A stretch of 32,385 nucleotides of DNA from JAURVT01 sp049059935 (GCF_049059935.1 NZ_JBMGQR010000052.1:1-32385); one strand, 5' to 3'. Numbered from the stretch's first letter, positions 14,952-23,457 are shown. A program made the numbers and translations. Notes: generated from the sequence alone by a model not told the origin.

Positions 14952-16036
14952 GACGGGGCTCCAACGGTGGTCAGTGAGCCGACGCGCATGAGGATCTCGT
15001 CGGCGATGGTGGACAACGGGCGGACGGTGCAGGCGGTGCCGGCGGACACCACCGAGCCGGGCATGCCCCAGACCACCGAGGTGGCCTCGTCCTGGACGAT
15101 TACTTGTCCGCCACGGTCGGCGACGTGCTGGCATCCCAGGGCTCCGTCGGCACCCATGCCCGTCAACACGACGGCCAGCACGTGCCCGCCCCACGCGTCG
15201 ACGGCGTGACGCATGGTGTGGTCGACCGCCGGCCGGCAGGAGTTCTCCGCCGGTTCGAGGTTGGTCCTGACCACGACTCGCCCGCCCGTGGTGTGCAGCC
15301 CGAGGTGATGACCGCCGGGGGCCACGAGCACGGTGCCCGGCTCGACCTCGTCACCGTCGGCGGCTTCGCGGACCGTCAGGGCCGAGTCGCGGTTCAGGCG
15401 CTCGGCGAGCGAGCGGGTGAACACCGGCGGCATGTGCTGGACCACCAGGACCGGGACCGGGAAGGACGCCGGGAGGCGCGGGACGACCTCGGCCAGTGCC
15501 GAAGGGCCTCCGGTGGAGGTGCCGATCACCAGGGCCTTCGGCGGTTCGACCGGCTGGGCCGGCGCGATGGCAGTCGAGCGTGTCGCCGGGGTCTGTACCG
15601 ACGGCGCTGCGGCCGCAGCCACGGCCCCCCACTGGCGTACCAACGACACGAGGGTCTGGCGCACCTGCTCGAAAGCCGCCTTGCGGTCTTGGGCCGCCGA
15701 CGGCTTGAGCGCGAAGTCGTCGGCGCCCGCGTCCAGCGCGTCGAGAGTCACGGCTGCGCCGTGGTCGGTCAGGGTGCTGAACATGATGACGCGCGCGCTG
15801 TTGCCCGCCGCCCGCAGCTCTCGCACGGTCTCCAGGCCGTCCATCACCGGCATCTCGACGTCGAGGGTGATCACGTCAGGACGCAGCGCGTGCGCCAGAA
15901 CCAGGGCCTGTCGCCCGTCGGCTGCGCTGCCGACGACCTCGATGTCGTCGTTCTGCTCGAGGATGGTGGTGACTAGGTGCCTGACCACCGCTGTGTCGTC
16001 AACCACCAGCACACGGGTCACGGTCGGGTTGCTCAC
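14948..16036 (-). CDS. cheB: Chemoreceptor methylesterase/deamidase CheB
   Basis: A 362-aa protein with a receiver domain (1-128; Asp59 in VITLDVEMPVMDG) and a methylesterase domain (168-355). The triad is Ser174 (GTSTGGPSAL), His201 (VVQHMPP) and Asp297 (LTGMGADGALG). The two parts are joined by an Ala/Pro linker (about 138-166). It removes methyl groups added by CheR and is switched on by CheA. Start GTG 16036 is 4 bp after the receptor gene's stop; upstream in-frame codons belong to the receptor gene read in another frame. The ribosome site is weak, so coupling with the receptor gene is likely. Confidence 0.95.
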   Translation of the reverse strand: MSNPTVTRVLVVDDTAVVRHLVTTILEQNDDIEVVGSAADGRQALVLAHALRPDVITLDVEMPVMDGLETVRELRAAGNSARVIMFSTLTDHGAAVTLDALDAGADDFALKPSAAQDRKAAFEQVRQTLVSLVRQWGAVAAAAAPSVQTPATRSTAIAPAQPVEPPKALVIGTSTGGPSALAEVVPRLPASFPVPVLVVQHMPPVFTRSLAERLNRDSALTVREAADGDEVEPGTVLVAPGGHHLGLHTTGGRVVVRTNLEPAENSCRPAVDHTMRHAVDAWGGHVLAVVLTGMGADGALGCQHVADRGGQVIVQDEATSVVWGMPGSVVSAGTACTVRPLSTIADEILMRVGSLTTVGAPS

Positions 16037-16040
16037 GTGA

Positions 16041-17960
16041 TCACACCAGCGACTGCAGCTCGGCGGCGAGCTTGGCGAGCTCGCCGGCGGCCACGCGGGT
16101 GTCGTTGGCGCCGGTCGAGGTGCCGCTGGCCGCCTCCACGACGATGCCCACACCGTCGACGATCTCGGTGCTGCGGGTGGCCGCCTGGGTGACCGACCGG
16201 GAGATCTCGTTCGTGGTGGCGGTCTGCTCCTCGACCGCTGCGGCGATCGTCCCCTGGATCTCGCTGATGCGGTCGATGACGTCCGAGATCGCACCGATGG
16301 CGTCGACCGCTCCTCGGGTGTCGTTCTGGATGGCCTCGATCTTGGCGCTGATGTCCTCGGTGGCTCTGGCCGTCTCCTTGGCCAGCTCCTTGACCTCGTT
16401 GGCCACGACCGCGAAGCCCTTGCCAGCCTCACCGGCTCGGGCAGCCTCGATGGTCGCGTTCAAGGCCAGCAGGTTCGTCTGCTGGGCGATCGAGGTGATC
16501 ACCTTGATGACCTGGCCGATCTCGGCCGAGGAGTTGCCGAGGTTGGTGACGGTGGCCGAGGCGTCACGAGCCGTGACGACTGCCGAGCTGGCGACGCCGG
16601 CGGCGTCGGAGGCGTTCTTGGCGATCTCGCTGATGCTGGCTGTCATCTCCTCGGCCGCGGCGGCGACGGTCTGGATGTTGGCGCTCACCTGGTCAGCGGC
16701 CGACGACGTCGACTGCGCCTGCTGCAACGTCCGCTCGGCGTTGCCGCTCATCTGCTCGGACACCGCGGTCAGCTCCTCGCTCGCAGCGGCGAGGGTGGAC
16801 GACGTCGCCGACATCCGCTCCACCCGGTCCAGGCGCTCCATGCGCTGGCTCACCAGCCGTCCCACCCCGCGCAGAGCGTCCAGGCGGGCGGGGGAGAGGT
16901 CGAGGACCTCTGTGGCGAAGAAGTCCATCGTCCCCACCACCTCGCCGGAGACCTGGATCGGGAAGCAGACCCCTGACTTGACTCCGGCGCCACGGGCCGC
17001 CGGGACACGGACGCAGTCGGTGAGCTCGGCGATGTCGGGGGTGAAGATCAGGTCGCGGTTGCGCCAAGCCCGCCCCGAGAGGCCGACGCCCTCGGCGAAG
17101 CTGGCGGACTGCGTCACGCGCCGGAACTCCTCGCCCGCGGTGCCGGACTCGACGGCGAAGTGCAGCGCCTGATCGCGGTGGTCGATGGCCCAGTACGACC
17201 CGTAGGCCCAGCCGAAGGCGCTGCGAACAGCGTCGAGGGCCGCCTGTGCGGCGTCCTCGATCGTGTTGACCGGCTCGAGCGCCGACAGCACGGTGCTGAC
17301 CGCCTGCGCGTCGGCGGCGACCTCGCCGCTGGTCTCGGCTGCGTGCAGGGCTGAGAGGGTCTGGCTCAGGAGCCGGCCGACCGTGCGCAGCGCGTTCAAT
17401 CGGTTCTGCGACGGGGTGAGAGTCTCGGTGGCGAAGAAGTCCATGGTGCCGATGACCTGGTCGCCGTGGGCGGGGTCGATCAGCGGCATGCAGACGCCCG
17501 AACGCACGCCGGCGCGCGTCGCGGCCGGGGCTCGCACGCAGTCGGTCACCTCGCCGAGATCGGGGGCGAAGACGAGGTCGCCGGTCGCCCACGCGCGGCC
17601 GGACAGGCCGACTCCCTTGGCGAACGACGCACTCTCGGTCACGCGACGGAAGTCGTCGGTGACATCGCCAGAGTCGTTGGCGAACCGTAGCGTCCCGGTG
17701 GTCTCGTCCATGCGCCAGAACGAGCCGTAGGCCCATCCGAACGAGCTGCGGATCGACTCGATGGCAGCAAGCGTGGCGTCGCGCGGAGTCGTTGCGCGCA
17801 TCAGCGACTCCACGACGGCCGCGATGGCCTCGGCGTCGGCGATGGCCTCGTCGCGCTCGCGTCGCGTGGCCTGCTGAGCCCCACGTCCGCCCGACGACCC
17901 GTTGGTGGAGGAGGTGGCGCCGTTGGTGGGGCTGAGGATGGTGGTGTCGGTGATGGTCAT
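16041..17960 (-). CDS. Soluble chemoreceptor with two GAF domains
   Basis: A 639-aa methyl-accepting protein with no transmembrane segment or signal peptide, hence cytoplasmic. It has a disordered Ser/Thr/Gly start (1-35), GAF1 (about 45-200), GAF2 (about 220-372) and a coiled-coil signalling domain (about 385-625) with the hairpin tip QQTNLLALNATIEAARAGEA, then GKGFAVVANEVKELA. The two GAF domains are close duplicates: SFGWAYGS.W, FRRVT.SASFA.GVGLSGRAW, E.TDCVR.PAA, SGVC.P and GTMDFFATE all recur, including Cys141/157 and Cys316/332. ATG 17960 overlaps the cheW stop (ATGA). It has no HAMP domain. The ligand is unknown; redox, metal or a bound cofactor would fit the paired cysteines. It lacks the CheR/CheB docking pentapeptide. 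Confidence 0.93.
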   Translation of the reverse strand: MTITDTTILSPTNGATSSTNGSSGGRGAQQATRRERDEAIADAEAIAAVVESLMRATTPRDATLAAIESIRSSFGWAYGSFWRMDETTGTLRFANDSGDVTDDFRRVTESASFAKGVGLSGRAWATGDLVFAPDLGEVTDCVRAPAATRAGVRSGVCMPLIDPAHGDQVIGTMDFFATETLTPSQNRLNALRTVGRLLSQTLSALHAAETSGEVAADAQAVSTVLSALEPVNTIEDAAQAALDAVRSAFGWAYGSYWAIDHRDQALHFAVESGTAGEEFRRVTQSASFAEGVGLSGRAWRNRDLIFTPDIAELTDCVRVPAARGAGVKSGVCFPIQVSGEVVGTMDFFATEVLDLSPARLDALRGVGRLVSQRMERLDRVERMSATSSTLAAASEELTAVSEQMSGNAERTLQQAQSTSSAADQVSANIQTVAAAAEEMTASISEIAKNASDAAGVASSAVVTARDASATVTNLGNSSAEIGQVIKVITSIAQQTNLLALNATIEAARAGEAGKGFAVVANEVKELAKETARATEDISAKIEAIQNDTRGAVDAIGAISDVIDRISEIQGTIAAAVEEQTATTNEISRSVTQAATRSTEIVDGVGIVVEAASGTSTGANDTRVAAGELAKLAAELQSLV

Positions 17961-18427
17961 GCGGAGGCTCCTTCGAGCTCGTGGGAGGCAGGGGGCAGAG
18001 CGGCGTCGTCGGTGACGGCGTCGGGGTCCAGCACGAGCAGGAGCCGGCCGGGGAGGGGACAGGTGTTCTGCAGCAGCCGGCGGACCTCGGTGCGCACGGT
18101 GGGTGGGACCGGGGCGCTGGTGCCGTCGGCGATCTCGATGACGTCGCCGATGGCGTCGACGAGCAGGCTGATGGCCTCGCCGCGTGAGCGGATGACGACG
18201 TTGAGGAGCTCGGCATCGTGGGGACGGTCCGGCAGGCCGAGCATCTGGGCGAGGTCGATCGCCGTGACGATCTGGCCTCGCAGGTTGATCAGACCGCGCA
18301 CCACCGGTGGCGCGAGGGGCACGGTGGTCAAGGCCTGCGGACGGACTACTTCCTGGACGTGGGTGACGTCGATGCCGAGGAACAGGTCCCCGACCCAGAA
18401 CGTGCACAGTTGTCGGTTCTCAGACAC
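17957..18427 (-). CDS. cheW: Chemotaxis coupling protein CheW
   Basis: A 156-aa SH3-like coupling protein that links receptors to CheA. Core features: LCTFWVGDLFLGIDVTHVQE, then VPLAPPVVRGLINLRGQIVT, AIDLAQMLGLP, the RGxINLRGxxxPxxDL pattern of CheW with Thr for Pro. GTG 18427 overlaps the end of cheA by 8 bp, and the stop overlaps the receptor start. The C-terminal 25 residues (DPDAVTDDAALPPASHELEG) are an acidic extension. Confidence 0.92.
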   Translation of the reverse strand: MSENRQLCTFWVGDLFLGIDVTHVQEVVRPQALTTVPLAPPVVRGLINLRGQIVTAIDLAQMLGLPDRPHDAELLNVVIRSRGEAISLLVDAIGDVIEIADGTSAPVPPTVRTEVRRLLQNTCPLPGRLLLVLDPDAVTDDAALPPASHELEGASA

Positions 18428-20639
18428 TGAGGGCCCCCTGGGGATAGATGTGGGCTGCCACGGACGGCACCGACACGATCTGAGTGAGGCTGCCGTGCAG
18501 CACCAACGTGCCGTCGATCCATCGGCGTCGACCCAAGGGGCTCACGGTGTCGGTGGTGCTCGCGACGTCGATGACGTGGTCGACCACGAGGCCGACGGTG
18601 GCACCGTCGGCCTCGCACACCACCACGGTGAGGATGGCCCCGTGAGGTGGGCCGACGGACAGGCTGTGCGGCAGGTCGACGATCGGCAGCAGCCCACCTC
18701 GGTACTGCACGGCCCGGATGTCTCCTGCCTGCTCGATGGCGCTAGCCTCGATCTCCTCGAGCCGCGAGACACTGGGCAGATCGACCGCAGCAGTCACACC
18801 TCCACCGAGGGACACGACCAGGAGGTCACGGCTGGGAGGGAGGTCGTCGTCGTCCCCGTCGACGGTCGTGGCGGCGCGACTCGAGGTGGTCGGGCCGCTG
18901 ACGCGGTGAGCAAGACCGCGCACGTCGAGGATGAGGGCCAAGCTGCCATCACCCATCACCGAGGCGCCGGCATAGCAGTCGAGGTGCGCAAGGAGCGTGG
19001 AGAGGGGCTTGACCACGATCTCCTGGGTGTCGAGCACCTGCTCGACGACCAGTCCGAACTGGAACCCGTCGTTGTGCAGCACCACCAGGTTCAGCTCTGC
19101 TGTCGCCCCGAGGGTGGATGTGCCCCCCATCTGCTCGGCGAGGTCGATCACCGGCAGCAGCTGGCCGCGCAGGCGGTAGACCGGTGCGCCCGCGACCTGT
19201 TCCAGCTGTTGGCGCTCGGTGTCGAGCCGGACCAGCTCGACCAGGTTGGCTTGGGGGATGGCGTAGGTCAGGGAACCGTTCTCCACCAGGAGCGCTGGGA
19301 TGATGGCCAGGGTCAACGGGATCTTCACCCGGACCGTCGTGCCGTGCCCCGGCTGGCTCAGCAGGTCGACGGTGCCACCGATGCGCTCGATGTTGGTGCG
19401 TACGACGTCCATGCCGACGCCTCGGCCGCTGACCATCGTGACCGACGAGGCGGTCGAGAATCCCGGTCGGAAGATGAGTTCTTGGGTCTCGTGCACGTTC
19501 AGTCGTGCGAGTTCTTCGGCCGTCACGACGCCTCGCTCGACGGCGATCTGGCCCACCCGAGCGGGGTTGATCCCGGCGCCGTCGTCGCTGATCTCCAGCA
19601 CCACGTGCCCGCCCTCCTGGAGGGCGCGCAGGGCCAGGGTGCCCTGCGCGGGCTTGCCTGCGGCGACACGGACGTCCGGTGGCTCGATTCCGTGGTCGAC
19701 GGCGTTGCGCACCAGGTGGGTGAGAGGGTCCTTGATGGCCTCGAGGACGGTCCGGTCGAGCTCGGTCTCGTTTCCGCTCATCGTCAAGGTGACCTCGCGG
19801 CCGCACTGCACTCCGAGGTCGCGAACGACGCGAGGCAGCTTCTGCCAGAGCTGGTCGACCGACTGCATGCGCGTGCGCATCACCCCTTCCTGCAGCTCGG
19901 AGGCGACGAGGTTCAGCCGCTGGGCCGAGCGCTGGACGTCGCTGTCGGGTGCGTCGCCGGCCCACCGGACGATCTGGTTGCGAGCGATCACGAGCTCGCC
20001 CACCAGATCCATCAGGGAGTCCAACAGGTCCACGTCCACGCGCACGGTGCTGTCGGCGACCGACGTCCGCGCTTCGACCGGCGCAGCGGCGGTGGGCACC
20101 GGGGAGGCCGGCACCTCGATAACGTCGAGCGGCTCGGTCACGCTCGTGGTGGGGGTGTCGGACTGGACCAGCGGGTCGACGTCCGTCGAGCTCGGAGCTG
20201 GAGGGTCGACGTGCGGTGGCGGCATCGTGCCTGTGCCGGTTTCCGGGGCACCGTCGCCGTCACGAATGGCTTCGAGCGCCTGCACGGTCGCAGCGACGTC
20301 GACGTCACCTTCGTCGCCGGTGCTTTCGATGGCTGCCAACAGAAGACGGACGGTGTCGACCATGGCCAGCAGTGCACTCGCCGTGGACTGGGTCATGTCA
20401 CGCTTGGCGTCCCGCAGCTCGGACAGCAGGTGCTCGCCGACGTGCGTCACCGACTCGAGGCGACCGAAGGCAAGAAATCCGCTGGTGCCCTTGATCGTGT
20501 GGATGGTGCGAAAGATGCTCGACAACAGCTCACGTGAGCCTGGGTCCTGCTCGAGCGACACGAGGTCGCGATCGAGCTGGTCGAGGTTCTCGTAGCTCTC
20601 CACGAGAAACTCCGCGACGATCTCGTCGACGTCATCCAT
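18420..20639 (-). CDS. cheA: Chemotaxis histidine kinase CheA with tandem CheW-like domains
   Basis: A 739-aa kinase that phosphorylates CheY and CheB. Domains: P1 phosphotransfer with His47 (SIFRTIHTIKGTSGFLAFGR); a Pro/Asp/Thr-rich linker at 108-198 with no P2-like fold visible; P3 dimerisation (about 200-265, LLDSLMDLVGELVIARNQIV); P4 ATPase with N box LVRNAVDHGIE (309-319), G1 DDGAG (352-356) and G2 GRGVGMDVV; P5 CheW-like (about 445-580, PVYRLRGQLLPVIDL); and a second CheW-like domain (about 603-735, RAVQYRGGLLPIVDL). ATG 20639 follows AAGG by 9 nt. A sigma-28-like promoter lies 40 bp upstream, so this is the head of a che transcript. Confidence 0.96.
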   Translation of the reverse strand: MDDVDEIVAEFLVESYENLDQLDRDLVSLEQDPGSRELLSSIFRTIHTIKGTSGFLAFGRLESVTHVGEHLLSELRDAKRDMTQSTASALLAMVDTVRLLLAAIESTGDEGDVDVAATVQALEAIRDGDGAPETGTGTMPPPHVDPPAPSSTDVDPLVQSDTPTTSVTEPLDVIEVPASPVPTAAAPVEARTSVADSTVRVDVDLLDSLMDLVGELVIARNQIVRWAGDAPDSDVQRSAQRLNLVASELQEGVMRTRMQSVDQLWQKLPRVVRDLGVQCGREVTLTMSGNETELDRTVLEAIKDPLTHLVRNAVDHGIEPPDVRVAAGKPAQGTLALRALQEGGHVVLEISDDGAGINPARVGQIAVERGVVTAEELARLNVHETQELIFRPGFSTASSVTMVSGRGVGMDVVRTNIERIGGTVDLLSQPGHGTTVRVKIPLTLAIIPALLVENGSLTYAIPQANLVELVRLDTERQQLEQVAGAPVYRLRGQLLPVIDLAEQMGGTSTLGATAELNLVVLHNDGFQFGLVVEQVLDTQEIVVKPLSTLLAHLDCYAGASVMGDGSLALILDVRGLAHRVSGPTTSSRAATTVDGDDDDLPPSRDLLVVSLGGGVTAAVDLPSVSRLEEIEASAIEQAGDIRAVQYRGGLLPIVDLPHSLSVGPPHGAILTVVVCEADGATVGLVVDHVIDVASTTDTVSPLGRRRWIDGTLVLHGSLTQIVSVPSVAAHIYPQGALSV

Positions 20640-20679
20640 GAGTCTGCCTTTGCCTAGTCATCCGTGACTGCACAAGTCC

Positions 20680-20706
20680 TGATCGGGTGTGTTGATCGAA
20701 CCTTGA
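20680..20706 (-). promoter_or_regulatory. Sigma-28-type promoter candidate for cheA
   Basis: On the minus strand: TCAAGGTT, 11 bases, CCCGATCA. 12 of 16 positions match TAAAGTTT-N11-GCCGATAA with exact spacing. The predicted 5' leader is about 33 nt. It sits in the only spacer of about 110 bp in this part of the block. Confidence 0.6.
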
Positions 20707-20748
20707 GGAAATCCGTAGTCGGGGTTGAGGTTGTTTGCCGGCCGGGGC

Positions 20749-22038
20749 TCAGGGCCGATCCGGGGCGACCAGGTGGAGTTGGTCCAGGGCCCATGCGAAC
20801 GCCTGGGCAAGCAGTAGATCCAGGCTGTCGGCCGGTCGGTTGTTCTGCTTGGTGCCACTGAGTTCGTACGCAGCGACGCGCGCGACGATCTCGCCCACGA
20901 CGCCTTGCTTGTCGAAGGCGGCGGCCTTGATCACGTGGTCGATCTCGAGTAGCCCGGCCAGCTCAGAAGCGGGCACACCGAGCAACAGGTCCAGGCTGGA
21001 CAGCAGGCCGGCGGTGAAAGCGAAGTCCTCGTCGGCACTGGAATCGGCCCTGGCCAGGAGCTCGCAGGCCCGAGCACGCACCAGGCAGAGCAGGTATCCG
21101 TCTGGAGCAGCCACTGGAGTGGCACTGAGCAACGCGAGCGACGCCCACTTGGCCACCAGCGACGTGCCCATCAGGACCAACGCCTCGTGCACGCTTCGAA
21201 CGGCCCGCTTCATCCCGCCATCGGCCCCGAAGGCGGCCAGCTGAAGCACCTGCAGGCTCAGGCTCGGATCGGAGCGAAGAACGGCTTCCAGGTCGCCGAA
21301 GTCGACGTCGGTGCTCGCCAGATGAGCCGCGAGCTGCACCATCGTCAGCGTCGAGGGGGCGAGCGCATCCGCACGGATCACCTGGGGGCGGTCGATGACG
21401 TACCCCTGGAACAGGTCGAAACCCACGTCCTTGGCCCAGGCGAGCTGCTCTGGGGTCTCCACCTTCTCTGCCAGCAAGGCCGGGCCGAGCGGGCGGCAGC
21501 GAGCGACCAAGTCCAGAACGTGGTCGCGGTCGTTCGCGACGAGATCGATCTTGACGACGCTCGCCAAGCCCAGCAGCTCCTCGATCCTGGGCGCCCACAC
21601 GAAGTCGTCAAGCGCGATCTGATACCCCTGGGCGATCAGGGCGCGGCACCCTGCGACCACCTCGTCGTCGATCGACACGGTCTCCAGCACTTCGATGGTC
21701 GTCGAGTGTGGTGGCAGGACGAGAGGTGTCTCGCCGGTCAGCACGCCGCGGTCGGCGTTGCAGAACAACCGAGTCTTCTGGCTCATGCGCTCAATACCTG
21801 CGGCGATCGTCCCAGTGATCACCTGCAGCGTCTTGTGCTCCCCAGATCGCTGGTAGTCCGCTGGGTCGTCAGACCGGAAGAGCAGCTCGTACGCAACGAT
21901 GGCGCCGTCACGGTCGACGATGGGTTGGCGGGCAACGACTGCGGTGTGCAGCGGCACTGGGGAGGCCGCGAGGTCATCGGTCGGGCGCTGAGCGCGACCC
22001 GCCACCGATGGGCCGGGGTGGGTAGTGGTGGGGTTCAT
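20749..22038 (-). CDS. EAL-HDOD signalling protein (YuxH type)
   Basis: A 429-aa protein with an EAL-type domain (about 32-215) followed by an HDOD helical domain (about 220-400). The EAL part starts VARQPIVDRDGAIVAYELLF and keeps Glu in YELL, Asn in LFCNAD, LDDF, VVKID and LFQGYVI, but has AEKVET where active phosphodiesterases have AEGVE. Many YuxH-type proteins bind rather than cut cyclic-di-GMP, so a sensor/adaptor role is likely. The HDOD part reads TLTMVQLAAHLASTDVDFGD, then LSLQVLQLAAFGADG, VRSVHEALVLMGTSLVAKWA. ATG 22038 starts 9 bp after the sigma-factor stop, suggesting a two-gene unit. Confidence 0.9.
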   Translation of the reverse strand: MNPTTTHPGPSVAGRAQRPTDDLAASPVPLHTAVVARQPIVDRDGAIVAYELLFRSDDPADYQRSGEHKTLQVITGTIAAGIERMSQKTRLFCNADRGVLTGETPLVLPPHSTTIEVLETVSIDDEVVAGCRALIAQGYQIALDDFVWAPRIEELLGLASVVKIDLVANDRDHVLDLVARCRPLGPALLAEKVETPEQLAWAKDVGFDLFQGYVIDRPQVIRADALAPSTLTMVQLAAHLASTDVDFGDLEAVLRSDPSLSLQVLQLAAFGADGGMKRAVRSVHEALVLMGTSLVAKWASLALLSATPVAAPDGYLLCLVRARACELLARADSSADEDFAFTAGLLSSLDLLLGVPASELAGLLEIDHVIKAAAFDKQGVVGEIVARVAAYELSGTKQNNRPADSLDLLLAQAFAWALDQLHLVAPDRP

Positions 22039-22047
22039 GTCGAGCCG

Positions 22048-22917
22048 TCAGGCGACGTCGGTCCGCGTTGGTGTCGGGGACAGTCGCTCGCGGAAGGTGC
22101 GGTGAGCCGCGACCTCGGCGAAGTAGGCGTCCCGGCGGCGCGCCGCGCACCCGTGGGGGCGTTCGGTGGTCGCGACGAGGTCCGGCTCCAACGCGTGGTT
22201 CATTGCCTCCTTGAGCAGGCCCAGGGCCTCGACTCGCAGCTGGCAGACCCGGGACTCCGATACGCCCAGCTCGCCGGCGAGGTCGACCAGCGTCCGGTCA
22301 TGGAAGAACGTTCCCTCCACCACCGCTCGCAACCGATCAGGAAGAGTGGCGACCGCATCGGCGAGGTAGGCCATCTTCTCGCGGTTCTCGACCACAGCGA
22401 GAGGGTCCACCGCGTGACGCGACACGAGGCCGTCGAGCTGCTCGTCGTCGAAGGCCTGTGTAGACAGGACCACCGAACGGGCCAGATCGGCGGCCTGCGA
22501 GCTCAACCCTGCGATGGACAGTCCGGTGGCCTGGGACAGCTCGGTGTCGGATGGGTTTCGGCCCAGTTCGACCGCGAGGCGGCTTCGGGTGTGGTCGATG
22601 TCGCGGGCGCGCCGCCGCACTGAGCGGCTTGCCCAGTCAAGCCCGCGAAGTTGGTCCAGCAGAGCGCCCCGTATACGGACGCTGGCATAGCGCGCGAAGC
22701 TCACCCCGCGCTGAGCGTCCCAGGCACGAGCGGCCAAGACGAGCGCCTCGTAGCCTGCGCCGGTGAGGTCGTCGCGGTCCACGTGCCGAGGGACGCGGCC
22801 GTGGACTTCGCGCACGAGGTGACCGACCAGCGCCAGGTGCGAGCTGACCAGATCGTGGTCCGCGGGGTGTGCGTGGGCGGTACCGCGGACGGCACCGGGG
22901 GACAGGTCGTTGAGCAT
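22048..22917 (-). CDS. fliA: Flagellar-type sigma factor (sigma-28/FliA-WhiG family)
   Basis: A 289-aa group 3 sigma factor. Region 2 at about 22-95 (LVSSHLALVGHLVREVHGRV, DRDDLTGAGYEALVLAARAW, FARYASVRIRGALLDQLRGL), including DWASRSVRRRAR, the FliA hallmark at the region 2/3 border; region 3 at 110-165; region 4 at 190-240 (LPDRLRAVVEGTFFHDRTLV, then DLAGELGVSESRVCQLRVEA). ATG 22917 lacks a ribosome site; an in-frame TTG at 22968 would add MAKFSPPHGWESAHDSY. After region 4 comes an unusual 50-residue Arg/His/Pro-rich tail. Its targets are probably the TCAAG-N14 sites 5' of cheA, fliM and the LOV gene. Streptomyces WhiG is the same family, but this operon indicates motility. Confidence 0.9.
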   Translation of the reverse strand: MLNDLSPGAVRGTAHAHPADHDLVSSHLALVGHLVREVHGRVPRHVDRDDLTGAGYEALVLAARAWDAQRGVSFARYASVRIRGALLDQLRGLDWASRSVRRRARDIDHTRSRLAVELGRNPSDTELSQATGLSIAGLSSQAADLARSVVLSTQAFDDEQLDGLVSRHAVDPLAVVENREKMAYLADAVATLPDRLRAVVEGTFFHDRTLVDLAGELGVSESRVCQLRVEALGLLKEAMNHALEPDLVATTERPHGCAARRRDAYFAEVAAHRTFRERLSPTPTRTDVA

Positions 22918-23390
22918 GTAACTATCGTGCGCCGACTCCCATCCATGCGGAGGAGAAAATTTCGCCAATATTGAGGTTGACTACACAAAAATAGTCAGAG
23001 TGAGTCAGGCTTACACCGGTGTTGTTCAGACTTTGATGGTCTTGGTCACACCACTACCCGACTGGTCGCGTCGGTCTCTCGCCGGTCAATGGGGGTGGGG
23101 CCGACTCTAGATGCGGAGATATGGCCGCTTACCTGGTGACCGCCTTCTCGCCGATCAGCATGACTGGGTCGGCCGCCGTGGTGTGGCTGGGGAGATCATC
23201 GGTCCGCAGTGAGGAGTTCTTCTTGGCAACGTGCTGCAGCGCGGAGGCTGCTCACAGCCGCGGTAAGGATCGAACCGGGGTGCTCTTTCTACTGGTTGCC
23301 CGAAACCTGTCGGAAGTCTGGCGATGGTGCTTCCAAACCGTCGACGAGCGCCCTTGGGTCCGCATCCGAGACCTCTACCTAGCGAACTTC
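22918..23390. promoter_or_regulatory. Divergent intergenic region, sigma gene / LOV gene
   Basis: An AT-rich island at about 22955-23040 contrasts with the surrounding DNA. It holds an inverted repeat GACTA-N8-TAGTC (22979-22996) and a perfect palindrome ACACCGGTGT (23013-23022), both upstream of the sigma gene and possible operator sites. From 23040 to 23390 I see no gene: a 92-codon plus-strand frame lacks family pattern and ribosome site. A motif resembling a tRNA T-arm near 23267 does not fold into a tRNA. Confidence 0.45.
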
Positions 23391-23417
23391 TCAAGTTGAC
23401 CGTCATGTTGTCGAATG
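23391..23417 (+). promoter_or_regulatory. Sigma-28-type promoter candidate for the LOV/c-di-GMP gene
   Basis: TCAAGTTG, 11 bases, GTCGAATG: 10 of 16 positions match TAAAGTTT-N11-GCCGATAA with exact spacing, weakest of the three in the -10. It is placed 40 bp before GTG 23458. Confidence 0.45.
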
Positions 23418-23457
23418 GAGTAGTCGGGCTTGGAACAGCAGGCTCGGTCGATGTTCC

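Noticed and set aside
18012..20537. An 841-codon plus-strand open frame opposite cheA and cheW
   Set aside because: It is the antisense shadow of well-supported genes; composition is Asp/Arg/Gly/His biased, with no motif and no ribosome site.
21187..22623. A 478-codon plus-strand open frame opposite the EAL-HDOD and sigma genes
   Set aside because: Antisense shadow caused by high GC; the minus-strand genes have clear domains.
23255..23300. Sequence resembling a tRNA T-arm on the minus strand
   Set aside because: The T-stem does not pair and no acceptor, D or anticodon arm can be formed around it.
23121..23399. Plus-strand 92-codon frame before the LOV gene
   Set aside because: Codon use unlike the neighbours, no ribosome site, and its end overlaps the proposed promoter.
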